Part shown: positions 43,861 to 53,836 of the stretch, one piece after another
How the letters are laid out: the number at the start of each line of letters is the position of its first letter
How positions within the stretch are numbered: the first letter of the stretch is position 1
From: an uncultured SAR86 cluster bacterium
GTDB lineage: Bacteria > Pseudomonadota > Gammaproteobacteria > Magnimaribacterales > D2472
NCBI GenBank assembly: GCA_902557705.1
Contig: CACEBI010000005.1
Location: forward strand, 1 to 64,000
Length of the DNA: 64,000 bases
Reading direction: 5' to 3'
Program-made: the position numbers and the translations under genes
The notes under the pieces: generated by a model
Databases searched by the model: none
Told to the model about the DNA's origin: nothing
Seen by the model: the letters and a program-made list of their open reading frames with translations, nothing else

Positions 43861-45537
43861 ATGAAAGATTTATATCAAGAAATTTTAGATCAACATATTG
43901 CTCCAGGCCAAATGTTTGAAACTAAAGACGTAGTTAATGAAAATGGAGTTACATTCAAAGAGTATATTAATCTACCAGATAGCCTAAGAGGTTATTTAGA
44001 TTTTGCTTTAGCTCACGCAGAAAAAGAATGCTTGATTTACGAGGATGAGAGATATACCTACAAAGAGGTTTTTGAAAAGAGCGCTCAAACTGGCAATGCA
44101 TTAATACAGGCTGGTATTAAAAAGGGCGATAGGGTGGCAATATGCATGCAAAATAATCCTGAATTTGTATATTCCTATTTTGGAATTGTGGGCATAGGAG
44201 CTGTATGCGTTCCGCTAAACTCGTGGTGGGTTCCATCAGAAGTAATATATGGCTTAGAGCATTCTGATGCTAAGTTATTGATAGCTGATTCCAAAAGGTT
44301 GCAAGGTTTAGAATCTTTACCGAATGTAAAAAAAATAGTTACTAGCTACACACCAGATTCTTCATTTACTTCTTTTAATGAATTTATATCTGAACATGAC
44401 AAAACTTTTCCAGAAGTTGAGATTGGTAGAAATGATTATGCAACAATTTATTACACCTCAGGATCAACTGGAAAGCCTAAGGGTGTTTTGTCATCACAAA
44501 AAGCTGTTTTAGCAACTATGTTTAGTTGGGCATGCTTTTCATCTGTAATGAATCAGGTTGAAGCTCAAAGTAATCCTGATGCAGCAGCTATAGTCAGCCC
44601 AAAATCTGTAATTTTACATTGTGTTCCTTTATTCCATGTTACTGGGAGTCATGCAGGATTATTAATGTCTGTTCTAGTTGGGAGAAAAATTGTCATGATG
44701 AAAAAATGGGATTCCGGACTAGCTCTAAAGTTAATTGAACAAGAAAAAGTAACAGATATTACCGGTGTTCCTACACAGACTTGGGAATTGCTTAATCATC
44801 CTGAAAGATTAAATTATGATTTATCATCTTTAAAAACTTTAGGTGCAGGCGGAGCTCCAAGACCTGCTGAGCATGTAAAACAGTTAGATGCTGAGTTTGA
44901 AGCAAGGCCAGCTATTGGTTATGGCTTATCTGAAACTAATGCATTGGGTGCCTTGGGTGGTGGTGATGAATATGTAAATCATCCAAATTCAACTGGAAGA
45001 GTTGTTCCGCCTCTTACAGAAATCAAAATAATTGATGAAGATTGGAATGAATTGCCCGAAGGAGAGGTTGGTGAAGTTGCCATTAAATCACTTGGTAACA
45101 TGATCGGTTATTGGAAAGATCCTGAAGCAACAAAGCAATGTATGAGTGATGATGGTTGGTTTAGATCAGGTGATCTTGGAAAATTTGATGGCCCTTTCCT
45201 CTATATATTAGATAGAGTTAAAGATATCGTTATTCGTGGCGGTGAAAATATCGCATGCCCAGAAGTTGAAGGAGCAATATATGAACATGATGATATTCTT
45301 GAAGCTTGCGTATTCGGAGTACCTGATGAAAGGCTAGGAGAGATTCTTTGCGCTGCTATTTATTTAAGAGAAAATTCAAAACTATCAATTGATGAACTCC
45401 AGTCGTTCTTATCAACAAAACTAGCCGCTTTTAAAATACCAGTTAATATTAAATTTTATGAAAATAGCCTGCCTAGAGTTGGATCGGGTAAATTTGATAA
45501 ACCAAACCTTAGAGAGCAGTTTTTAGAGAATATTTAA
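43861..45537 (+). CDS. AMP-forming acyl-CoA synthetase/ligase
   Basis: A 558-residue class I adenylate-forming enzyme. The P-loop TIYYTSGSTGKPKGVLSSQ is near residue 195, IGYGLSETNALG near 355, GDLGKFDGPFLYILDRVKDIVIRGGENI (read as GDLGKFDG then DRVKDIVIRGGENI) near 440-465, and the catalytic Lys lies in the final LPRVGSGKFDKP. It activates a carboxylic acid, most likely a medium- or long-chain fatty acid, as acyl-AMP then acyl-CoA. Single-gene unit; chain length cannot be read. Confidence 0.9.
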   Translation: MKDLYQEILDQHIAPGQMFETKDVVNENGVTFKEYINLPDSLRGYLDFALAHAEKECLIYEDERYTYKEVFEKSAQTGNALIQAGIKKGDRVAICMQNNPEFVYSYFGIVGIGAVCVPLNSWWVPSEVIYGLEHSDAKLLIADSKRLQGLESLPNVKKIVTSYTPDSSFTSFNEFISEHDKTFPEVEIGRNDYATIYYTSGSTGKPKGVLSSQKAVLATMFSWACFSSVMNQVEAQSNPDAAAIVSPKSVILHCVPLFHVTGSHAGLLMSVLVGRKIVMMKKWDSGLALKLIEQEKVTDITGVPTQTWELLNHPERLNYDLSSLKTLGAGGAPRPAEHVKQLDAEFEARPAIGYGLSETNALGALGGGDEYVNHPNSTGRVVPPLTEIKIIDEDWNELPEGEVGEVAIKSLGNMIGYWKDPEATKQCMSDDGWFRSGDLGKFDGPFLYILDRVKDIVIRGGENIACPEVEGAIYEHDDILEACVFGVPDERLGEILCAAIYLRENSKLSIDELQSFLSTKLAAFKIPVNIKFYENSLPRVGSGKFDKPNLREQFLENI

Positions 45538-45602
45538 TTTAATAAAAATACTTTATCTTTTAAGAAAAAAGAGTATAAATAGAAAACAGTTTAGGTTTAT
45601 TT

Positions 45603-46295
45603 ATGTCGCAAAAAATATTACTTATAGAAGACGAGCCTGATATTAGAAAAACTCTTGAATACAATTTATCAAGAGAGGGCTTTGATGTTGCTTGTGCCTC
45701 CTCACTTTCTGAGGGTAAAAATTATATAAACGCTGATCAATTCTCTTTAATTTTGCTTGATCTAATGTTACCTGACGGCTCGGGGTTAGATTTATGCCGA
45801 GAATTGAAATCAGATTCAGAAAAAAAGACTACTCCAATAATCATACTTACTGCTAAAGATGATGAAGTTGATAAAGTTGTTGGTTTTGAATTGGGTGCTG
45901 ATGATTATGTTACTAAGCCATTTAGTGTAAGAGAATTAATATTACGAGTAAAAGCGGTTTTAAAAAGAGGTAATCAAAAATCAACAAATCTTGAAGTACA
46001 AAGACAATTTGGTGATTTAGTAATTGATATAGATTCTCATGAGGTATTTGTAGATAATGAATCTATTACACTAACAGCCTTAGAATTTAAACTTTTACGC
46101 CAATTAGTTGATCGAAGGGGAAGGGTTCAATCAAGAGATCAATTATTATCTGATGTTTGGGGTTATAGCGCTGATGTAACAACCAGAACAGTTGATACTC
46201 ATATTAAGAGACTCAGAGAGAAACTTGGAGTCATGGGTAAATATGTTCAAACTATCAGAGGTGTGGGTTACAAATTTTCAAGAACACCTGATTAA
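45603..46295 (+). CDS. phoB: Phosphate regulon response regulator
   Basis: A 230-residue OmpR/PhoB-type regulator. Receiver domain with LLIEDE at the start, phospho-acceptor Asp53 in LILLDLMLPDGSG and the Lys of DYVTKPFSVREL. The C-terminal winged helix has LTALEFKLLRQLVDRRGRVQSRDQLLSDVWGY and TRTVDTHIKRLREKLG in parts. Pairing with a PhoR-type kinase 3 bp downstream supports PhoB. No Shine-Dalgarno is evident before its ATG. Confidence 0.92.
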   Translation: MSQKILLIEDEPDIRKTLEYNLSREGFDVACASSLSEGKNYINADQFSLILLDLMLPDGSGLDLCRELKSDSEKKTTPIIILTAKDDEVDKVVGFELGADDYVTKPFSVRELILRVKAVLKRGNQKSTNLEVQRQFGDLVIDIDSHEVFVDNESITLTALEFKLLRQLVDRRGRVQSRDQLLSDVWGYSADVTTRTVDTHIKRLREKLGVMGKYVQTIRGVGYKFSRTPD

Positions 46296-46298
46296 TTT

Positions 46299-48071
46299 AT
46301 GGGTATAAGAACCCGCATCTTTCTATTAATATTCTTATCGCTATCAATAAGCATTACTATTTCATATATTATTGCTGAGAGAGATTTAACAAATACATTT
46401 GAAGAACAAATTTTAGATCAATTGGAGAAACAAGCATCGCTACTCGTTGAATATATTGATGAAGTAGACTCGCTTCAAGAAAATAATAATGCTGACTCCA
46501 TTGCTGATAGGCTTGGCAATGCATCAAACTCAAGAGTTACATTAATTTTAAATAATGGAAGGGTAATAGGTGATTCATATATTGATGAAAATCAAATCAA
46601 CTTATTGGAAAATCATAGCGATAGAGAAGAATTTATTGAGGCACTGCAAACCGGTTTTGGTTGGTCCTCAAGATATAGCAGCTCTGTAAACCAACAACAG
46701 CTATATGTTGCAATTAGAGATAATAACGAGATATCACCAAATGTCATAAGAATTGCTGTTCCCTATACATATCTTGATCAGGCAATAGAAAGTCTCGATT
46801 TATCAATTCTACTCGTTGCTATGGTAGCTTTATTGGTTGCAACTATAGCTAGTGGAGTTGCAGCAAATTATACCTATTCGAGTATAGCTGAATTAGCAAA
46901 CGCAGCATCCAATCTTGCAAGTGGCTCATTGAAGAAAAGTTCAATCAAAGCCTTACCCACTGAGAGGGTTGATGAGTTTGGTAACGTTGCAAGAAGTATT
47001 TCACAAATTTCAGAAGATCTAAAATCTCAAATTAATCTCTTAGCTAAACAAAGAGATCAGTTTGGTTTGGTTCTTGATGATCTTGGTGAAGGTATTATGG
47101 TTGCAGATAAAGCAGGTGAAGTTACATACTGTAATGAGCAATTTTTAGAAATTCTTTCAAAAGAAGATCTTGTTGGCAATCAAATAAAAGACATAGGTAT
47201 TAAATCAATCCAAAGCTTGTACAAAAAAACTAAAAGAACAAAATCTGCAGATATTGAATTTGAAATTGAGAACAATGATAGAACAACTAAATGGGTTCTA
47301 GCTTCGATGAATCAATCAAAAACAACTAAAGAGTTTATTTTAGTGATACATGATATAACCCAGTTAAGACAATTAAGTTCAATGAGGCGAGATTTCATAT
47401 CAAACGTTTCCCATGAGCTTAGAACTCCAGTGAGTGTTATAAGAGCCAATTCAGAAACTTTGCTTCAAGGAGCGTTAGACGATAAAAAACAAGCAAAAGT
47501 TTTTTCTAAAGCTATATTACATAACTCTGAAAGATTATCAGAAATGGTTTCAGACTTGCTAGATCTTTCAAGAATTGAGCACGGCGAGCTAAAATTAATT
47601 ATTGAGGAAACTGATTTAAAAGAATCTATTGATCAAGTAATTGATTCTCTTAAACACCTTGGTAAGAAGAAAAATATTTCTATTAAATGTAATTGTCCAA
47701 AAAAACCTCAATTAGTTCTTGCTGATAAAAAAGCTTTAGAGCGTATTCTTACAAATTTAATAGATAATGCTTTTAAATACAGTGAAGAAAATTCAGTAAT
47801 TGAAATATCAACCAAAACTCAGAAAAAAGATGATAATGTTGTTGTAACAATAACAGATAGTGGAAAAGGCATTTCAGATGAGGATAAGCCTTTGATATTT
47901 GATAGATTCTTTAGAACGGCTGAAGCAAGAGCATCTGAAAAAAAAGGAAGCGGATTGGGTTTAGCAATTGTGAAGAATCTTGCTAATAGTCTTAATGGTG
48001 ACGTAGGTGTAAGGAATGCTCCACACAAAGGCTCAGAATTTTGGTTTTCACTACCAGTTTCAAAGATGTAA
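46299..48071 (+). CDS. phoR: Phosphate regulon sensor histidine kinase
   Basis: A 590-residue kinase, longer than Escherichia coli PhoR (431). TM1 about 5-25, a periplasmic domain about 26-165, TM2 about 166-190, HAMP about 190-245, PAS about 250-350 (DDLGEGIMVADKAGEVTYCNE in parts), HisKA with phospho-His372 in ISNVSHELRTPV, then HATPase with LTNLIDNAFKYSEEN and GSGLGLAIVKNL. The extracytoplasmic sensor domain is of the larger PhoR type. Forms phoBR with phoB. Confidence 0.9.
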   Translation: MGIRTRIFLLIFLSLSISITISYIIAERDLTNTFEEQILDQLEKQASLLVEYIDEVDSLQENNNADSIADRLGNASNSRVTLILNNGRVIGDSYIDENQINLLENHSDREEFIEALQTGFGWSSRYSSSVNQQQLYVAIRDNNEISPNVIRIAVPYTYLDQAIESLDLSILLVAMVALLVATIASGVAANYTYSSIAELANAASNLASGSLKKSSIKALPTERVDEFGNVARSISQISEDLKSQINLLAKQRDQFGLVLDDLGEGIMVADKAGEVTYCNEQFLEILSKEDLVGNQIKDIGIKSIQSLYKKTKRTKSADIEFEIENNDRTTKWVLASMNQSKTTKEFILVIHDITQLRQLSSMRRDFISNVSHELRTPVSVIRANSETLLQGALDDKKQAKVFSKAILHNSERLSEMVSDLLDLSRIEHGELKLIIEETDLKESIDQVIDSLKHLGKKKNISIKCNCPKKPQLVLADKKALERILTNLIDNAFKYSEENSVIEISTKTQKKDDNVVVTITDSGKGISDEDKPLIFDRFFRTAEARASEKKGSGLGLAIVKNLANSLNGDVGVRNAPHKGSEFWFSLPVSKM

Positions 48072-48098
48072 CAAAACCTCAACTTACTGTTACAGTAA
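48067..48098. promoter_or_regulatory. PhoB-box-like elements upstream of the receptor lipoprotein gene
   Basis: TGTAACA (48067-48073) and TGTTACA (48088-48094) lie 21 bp apart, near two helical turns. The second sits in a 15-bp palindrome TTACTGTTACAGTAA (48084-48098). The TGTnACA core is that of the array at 37711. A GGAGGAG ribosome site follows before 48185. Confidence 0.35.
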
Positions 48099-48184
48099 AT
48101 TAGCATTAATTAACATTTTCTCCTTATTAACTTTTCAATAGTTGGTTTAAATATATGCATATTTTTCTTGGAGGAGAATAATTT

Positions 48185-51130
48185 ATGTTCAGTAAATCAA
48201 TTAAGAATTCATTACTTTTTATGTCGATCTTTTTACTTGTTGCTTGTGGTGGCGGAAGCACTTCTATAGCATCTCCTGGTGAGCTTGGATCATTATCAGA
48301 TCCCTCTGGTGGTGGGGGTGGTACTGGTGGTACAAATAGTAACGTACTAACAGGTACATGTCCTGATTCTGAATTCGTGCAAATTGGATCACCTGTTGCT
48401 GGTAATAATGTTTGTGCTATTCAAGGACCAATTACAGGAGAGTTAACACTTACAGATGATGTCATGTACAGAATGCTTGGAAAAGTTGATGTCGGTATTG
48501 ATATGGGTGGTGATGGATCTAAAGCAGGAGGTGCATCAGGCACATTAATTATTCCAGCAGGCACAGTAATTATGGGAAGAACTTCTAACGACTACTTAGT
48601 AGTAAATAGAGGTTCAAAAATAATTGCAAACGGAACTAGATCAAAGCCAATTAGATTTACACATAATTCTGCTATTGAAGGTACAGTCGGTGAACTTGAA
48701 AGAGGTTTATGGGGTGGAATTGTAATACTAGGTAAAGCACCAATAAACAAATGTTCGAATGATGTTAGAGGTACGGATGCTTGTGAAAGAGTTGTTGAAG
48801 GTTCAGATGCCTTAATGGGAGGTGCTTCAGCTGATGATAACTCAGGAAAACTTAATTTTGTCAGAGTTGAATATGCTGGATATGAAATTTTCCCAGGGAA
48901 TGAACTTAATGGTATTACATTTGGAGCTGTAGGATCTGGAACTGAAGTTGATTATGTACAAGTTCATAATAATCAAGACGACTGCGTTGAGTTCTTTGGA
49001 GGGACAGTCAATGTAAAACATTTAATCTGTACCAATGCTGGAGATGATAATTTAGATATTGATTGGGGATATCAAGGAAAAATGCAGTTTGTAGTTGTAA
49101 AACAATCATCTGACACTAGCGATCACGTTGTAGAATCAGATAACACTAATGCAGACGCTGCTGTAGGATATCTTACAGAGCCAAGATCAAGACCTATGAT
49201 AGCTAACTTTACATTTCTAGCTCAAGGTTCTGATGAGCCATTAAAATATAAAGAAGGAGTTTCTGGTGTTTATATAAATGGAATAGTAGTAAACGCAAAC
49301 TCGCAAAATCTCATTGAGTCTACAAACCTAGAAACAATTCAGGACGGAGCTTTAACTCCAAAATTGCAACATCATTCTGTATTTATGGATTCTGCTGGAG
49401 ATACTTCACCTTTTAAAGCTGATACAAGTTCAAGCGGAGTGACAGCTGAGCAACTAGAAGCATCTTTAAAAGAAAGAGCTACAGATCTTGTAATTGGAAC
49501 AAACACACTTGTTGGAGGCATGTTCCTTGGTGATGCTGAAGAAGCAGTAACTTCATCATTTAATGGTGATAAAGTTCAAGGTATGTGTGCAGTTGGCCCT
49601 CATGCATCAGGAACACCTACAGACTTATGTCCAACATACAGCTCAAAAGAAGAAAGATATATTGTCGATACATGGTTCTCAGCAACTGATTATATCGGTG
49701 CTTTTTCTCCAGGATCAGATATTGAAAATAACTGGGCATCAGGCTGGACAATTGGTTTATTTACAGCCCCTGAATGTCCTGCAGGTACATTAGAATCTGA
49801 GGTTCTTCTAGGTAAAAAAGTTTGTAGTTTATCTGGTGAAGTTACTGAAGATCTGAAGTTAGTAGCTGGTAACTATTATAAGCTAGATGGAAAAGTGGCC
49901 ATTGGTAAGGATATGGGTGCCGATGGAACAAAAGCAGGTGGTGTAAGCACTAAATTAACAATCGAACCAGGTGTAACAATATTTGGTGAATCAGGAAATG
50001 ACTATCTTGTAGTCATGAGAGGTTCAGATATTCATGCTGTTGGAACTTCATCAGCTCCAATTGTTATGACAGGAAGACAAGACATACTTGGTGAGACTGA
50101 TATTGTTAATACACGTGGCCTTTGGGGTGGTCTTGTTATTTTAGGACAAGCTCCAATTAATAAATGTGCATTCATTAATGCTGGAACTGCAACAACAGCT
50201 GGAACAAGAATCGACCCTTGTGAGAAGGAAGTTGAAGGATCTGCAGGTGATACTATGGGTGGCGAAATATCTAATGATAGTAGCGGAACTCTCAAGTATG
50301 TAAGAGTTCAATATGCTGGATATGAAGTATTTCCTGGAAATGAGTTAAACGGTATAACATTCGGTGGAGTTGGAAATGGAACGGTTGTAGATTTCATACA
50401 AGTACACAACAATCAAGATGATTGTGTTGAATTTTTTGGAGGTACAGTTGATGTTAAGCACTTGATATGTACAGGTGCTGGTGATGACAATCTAGACATT
50501 GACTGGGGATATCAAGGCCGAATGCAATATGTATTAATACAACAATCCAATGGTGTGGGTGATCATGTTGTCGAGTCTGATAATACTAATTCAGATGCGG
50601 CAGTAGGATACCTTACTGAACCAAGATCAAACCCCATTGTTTCAAACTTTACCTTCTTGAGTAGTGGTAAAGATGAAATATTTAAATTGAAAGAAGGAGT
50701 TTCTGGACAATACTTCAATGGAGTGGCTGTTGTTAAAGACGCATCCACTAAATGTATTGAAACAACAAAAGCAGAAACAGCTTTAGATGGTGCTGTAACT
50801 CCTCACTTCTCTATGAATTCTGTAGCTATGCAGTGTAATGGTGGCTTTGTTAAAACAGACGGTGCCGCAACTGTTGCTGATATTGAATCCATTGTTAAAG
50901 AAGGTGTAAATAATCTTTACGCTTCTACTTCTGGCGGAGGTACATATGTTAATACACTTAGTGGCCCTGTTAATGGTTCTGCAGAGTCTGCAGCAACTGT
51001 TACAGTTATTCCAGAAAAATATAATGCAGATAATTTCTTTGATACAACTGATTATATTGGTGCAGTCAAAGGTGCAACAGATACTTGGTATAAGAACTGG
51101 ACACTTTCTGGAACTATAGACGTCCAATAA
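48185..51130 (+). CDS. Large duplicated beta-helix-like lipoprotein
   Basis: 981 residues with lipoprotein signal (LLVACGGGS, Cys at about residue 21) and a Gly/Ser-rich stalk to about residue 55. Then two homologous halves of about 460 residues. Shared blocks in each: VxIxxDMGxDGxKAGG, SNDYLVVxRGS, RGLWGGxVILGxAPINKC, EYAGYEIFPGNELNGITFG, VHNNQDDCVEFFGGTV, LICTxAGDDNLDIDWGYQG and HVVESDNTNxDAAVGYLTEPRS. The blocks recall a widespread beta-helix-like surface protein family of unknown function, often next to TonB receptors. Paired cysteines within each half may form disulfides. Place between phoR and a TonB receptor (next start 39 bp on) suggests a phosphate-related surface role. Confidence 0.8.
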   Translation: MFSKSIKNSLLFMSIFLLVACGGGSTSIASPGELGSLSDPSGGGGGTGGTNSNVLTGTCPDSEFVQIGSPVAGNNVCAIQGPITGELTLTDDVMYRMLGKVDVGIDMGGDGSKAGGASGTLIIPAGTVIMGRTSNDYLVVNRGSKIIANGTRSKPIRFTHNSAIEGTVGELERGLWGGIVILGKAPINKCSNDVRGTDACERVVEGSDALMGGASADDNSGKLNFVRVEYAGYEIFPGNELNGITFGAVGSGTEVDYVQVHNNQDDCVEFFGGTVNVKHLICTNAGDDNLDIDWGYQGKMQFVVVKQSSDTSDHVVESDNTNADAAVGYLTEPRSRPMIANFTFLAQGSDEPLKYKEGVSGVYINGIVVNANSQNLIESTNLETIQDGALTPKLQHHSVFMDSAGDTSPFKADTSSSGVTAEQLEASLKERATDLVIGTNTLVGGMFLGDAEEAVTSSFNGDKVQGMCAVGPHASGTPTDLCPTYSSKEERYIVDTWFSATDYIGAFSPGSDIENNWASGWTIGLFTAPECPAGTLESEVLLGKKVCSLSGEVTEDLKLVAGNYYKLDGKVAIGKDMGADGTKAGGVSTKLTIEPGVTIFGESGNDYLVVMRGSDIHAVGTSSAPIVMTGRQDILGETDIVNTRGLWGGLVILGQAPINKCAFINAGTATTAGTRIDPCEKEVEGSAGDTMGGEISNDSSGTLKYVRVQYAGYEVFPGNELNGITFGGVGNGTVVDFIQVHNNQDDCVEFFGGTVDVKHLICTGAGDDNLDIDWGYQGRMQYVLIQQSNGVGDHVVESDNTNSDAAVGYLTEPRSNPIVSNFTFLSSGKDEIFKLKEGVSGQYFNGVAVVKDASTKCIETTKAETALDGAVTPHFSMNSVAMQCNGGFVKTDGAATVADIESIVKEGVNNLYASTSGGGTYVNTLSGPVNGSAESAATVTVIPEKYNADNFFDTTDYIGAVKGATDTWYKNWTLSGTIDVQ

Positions 51131-51169
51131 ATAAGAATGAAACTAATTAATTTTTTATTGGAGACACAA

Positions 51170-53794
51170 ATGCAAACAATAAAACAACTCAAAGTAATTG
51201 GATTTAAAGTAGCTGCTAGTATTCTAGTAATGACTCCTTTGATTGTTGCTCAAGAAATTGAAGAGGTTGTAGTAAGTGGTTCATTCATTCCTGATGAAAA
51301 AAGAGATACTTCTGAAATTTCTGCAATCTTAGACTCATCTGAAATAGAAAGAACTGGTGACGACAATATAGCAGTTGCTCTCACAAGACTTACTGGACTG
51401 AGTTTAGTCAGGGGTAAATATGTATATGTTAGAGGCTTGGGTGAAAGATATTCAGCCGCAACATTAAATGGATCAAATTTACCAAGCCCAGAGCCACTTA
51501 AAAGAGTAGTACCATTAGATTTATTTCCCACTCAGATAATAGATTCATCTGTTATTCAAAAAACTTATTCTGCAGATATGCCAGCAGAGTTTGGTGGAGG
51601 TATTATTGAAATTGAAACAAAGCCTATTCCAACAGAAAGAATATTAGATTTTTCATTTTCATCAGGATTTAACGATGCAACTAGTTTGTCAGATGGACTC
51701 TTGTATGATGGAGGAAATGATGATGATTTTGGATATGATGACGGCATAAGAAATTTTCCTGATTCTGTTCAACAAGCAATCAACAGAAATCTTAAGCTAG
51801 ATCGTTCAAACTTTGACGTAGTTCAGTTAGCTAATATTGGTCGTGAATTTGAAAACTCAAAACTTTGGGTTATTCAAGAGGGTGAAGTACCTTTAGACTC
51901 ATCTTTTAATTTTACATATGGAGATGAATTAGACATTTCACTTGATGACATTCTTGGAGATCCAAGTGCGACTTTTGGTATTATGCTTACAGCCGGTATT
52001 AGAAGTTCATGGGATACACAAGATGGTATTCGTCAAACTGGAACTCTTCAAGCACAAGGTGATGGTACTGCAGACGTTATTATCTCTAACGATAAAACAT
52101 TCATGAGTACTTCAAATGATGTTACATCATATGCTATGTCAGTTGTTGGAATTGATACTGATTCTTATGAACTTAAATATACAGGAATGTATATTCACAA
52201 AGGCACTAAGCGAGCAAGAATACTGCAAGGATATGACTCAAGTGATTCTGGTGATGTAAGAGAAGATTTTATTGAGTTTTTTGAAAGAGAGTTAACCAAT
52301 AATCAAATCAATTATTCATATTCATATGATAATGGTGCTGAGTTAGATTTAAGGCTTACTTCGGGTGAAGCATCAAGAAACTCTCCATATGAAAGAGTAG
52401 TATTTTATGAAGATACAGACGCACGAGGATATTGGAGATACGATGTAAATACTGGTAGAAACCAAACACAATTTAGTTATGTTAAAGATCAAAATGAAAA
52501 CTTTGGCCTCGATTTAGCTTATCCTATTCAACTTTTTGAAAGGGATACTGTGCTAAAGATTGGTTATGATTTAACAGAAAATAACAGAGATGCACAAGTA
52601 AGAAGTTACAGATTTCTAGCTGAAGGAGGACCAATACCTCAAGATGGTTTAGACAATAGAATTGACTATATCTTTGAGGATAAAAACTTTGACCCTTCTA
52701 GATTGATATTAATTGAGAATACAGCAGCATCATCACCAGCTGGATATCAAGGTGAAATTAATACTGATTCAATGTATTTAACACTAGATACATATATTAA
52801 TGAAAATTATAGACTTGCATTAGGTGTCAGATCTGAAAATGGAGAGCAAATGGTAAATACATATGATGTATTTCAACCAGTTGATTCAAATATTGAAAAA
52901 ATTCTTGATGAGGAATATACACTTCCATCATTTACTCTTACATACTTGCCTGAATTCGATGAAAATCTTCAATTTAGATTAGGTTTATCACAAACTATTG
53001 CAAGACCAACGTTCAGAGAGCTGTCACCTACATTATTTATTGATGTTGATACAGATAGGGTAATAGCAGGATCTTTATATTTAGAAAATTCAGAAATAGA
53101 TAATATAGATTTAAGAGCTGAATACTATTGGGGTGTTAATCAATTTATGACAGCTGGAATATTCTATAAGGATATTTCTAAACCAATAGAAGAGGTTGTT
53201 AATGAGTCTGGTGATCTAATTGTTACGTCATATCAAAATGTACCTGGTGCTGAGCTTACAGGTTTTGAGATAGAGTATGAGAGAATTTATGAAGATTTAT
53301 TACCAAATTTAGAATGGGCACAATCTAAAGAATTTCTATTAAAAATGAATTTAACTGCAACAGAATCTGAAGTTGTTTATGGTCTTAATGATACATATGT
53401 CAATAGTCAAGGATCATTGATAAATGCTGGGACGCTATTTTTAAATGGAAGAGATACCCGTCTTCAAGGTCAATCTGATCTAATTGCAAATTTTCAATTC
53501 GGTTGGGATGATCTTCAAAGCGGGTCGCAAGCTACTCTAATAGTTAATTATGTTAGTGATAGAGTCCGTGCAAGGGGCATAGATGTGCTTCCAGATGTTA
53601 TTGAAGAACCTCCATTATTAGTTGATTTTGTTTACTCTAAAGAAATTTATTACGACACTTCTTTATTAAAAGTATCTTTAGAGCTTAGAAATTTACTAGA
53701 TGAAGACTACTATGCAGCTATGGCATCTTCAGTCATTTATGATAAATATAAACTTGGTTCTTCTGTTTCACTAGGATTTAAATTTAGTTTTTAA
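51170..53794 (+). CDS. TonB-dependent receptor, Pho-linked
   Basis: About 874 residues from the ATG at 51170, which has a GGAGA ribosome site; an in-frame ATG at 51137 gives no better signal peptide and lacks such a site. Signal peptide about 1-27 (LIVA before QEI). TonB-box-like IEEVVVSGSF follows, then the plug with IAVALTRLTGLSLVRGKYVYVRGLGERYSAATLNG in parts, and ADMPAEFGGGIIEIETK. The barrel ends FKFSF. It belongs to a different receptor subgroup than the one at 7 kb. Likely partner of the preceding lipoprotein. Ligand unknown; phosphate-bearing compounds are suggested by the phoBR neighbours. Confidence 0.9.
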   Translation: MQTIKQLKVIGFKVAASILVMTPLIVAQEIEEVVVSGSFIPDEKRDTSEISAILDSSEIERTGDDNIAVALTRLTGLSLVRGKYVYVRGLGERYSAATLNGSNLPSPEPLKRVVPLDLFPTQIIDSSVIQKTYSADMPAEFGGGIIEIETKPIPTERILDFSFSSGFNDATSLSDGLLYDGGNDDDFGYDDGIRNFPDSVQQAINRNLKLDRSNFDVVQLANIGREFENSKLWVIQEGEVPLDSSFNFTYGDELDISLDDILGDPSATFGIMLTAGIRSSWDTQDGIRQTGTLQAQGDGTADVIISNDKTFMSTSNDVTSYAMSVVGIDTDSYELKYTGMYIHKGTKRARILQGYDSSDSGDVREDFIEFFERELTNNQINYSYSYDNGAELDLRLTSGEASRNSPYERVVFYEDTDARGYWRYDVNTGRNQTQFSYVKDQNENFGLDLAYPIQLFERDTVLKIGYDLTENNRDAQVRSYRFLAEGGPIPQDGLDNRIDYIFEDKNFDPSRLILIENTAASSPAGYQGEINTDSMYLTLDTYINENYRLALGVRSENGEQMVNTYDVFQPVDSNIEKILDEEYTLPSFTLTYLPEFDENLQFRLGLSQTIARPTFRELSPTLFIDVDTDRVIAGSLYLENSEIDNIDLRAEYYWGVNQFMTAGIFYKDISKPIEEVVNESGDLIVTSYQNVPGAELTGFEIEYERIYEDLLPNLEWAQSKEFLLKMNLTATESEVVYGLNDTYVNSQGSLINAGTLFLNGRDTRLQGQSDLIANFQFGWDDLQSGSQATLIVNYVSDRVRARGIDVLPDVIEEPPLLVDFVYSKEIYYDTSLLKVSLELRNLLDEDYYAAMASSVIYDKYKLGSSVSLGFKFSF

Positions 53795-53808
53795 AAGTTT
53801 ATAAAAAT

Positions 53809-53829
53809 ATGGGCTACAATGTAGCCCAT
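53809..53829 (+). terminator. Hairpin between receptor and secretion operon
   Basis: ATGGGCTAC (53809-53817) pairs with GTAGCCCAT (53821-53829) around AAT. A weak T run follows, so termination may be partial. It lies between the receptor stop and gspC. Confidence 0.65.
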
Positions 53830-53836
53830 TACGTTT

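Noticed and set aside
50783..51127. 114-residue antisense ORF with many Cys
   Set aside because: Shadow of the beta-helix-like lipoprotein gene; composition is what the reverse complement of that coding DNA gives.
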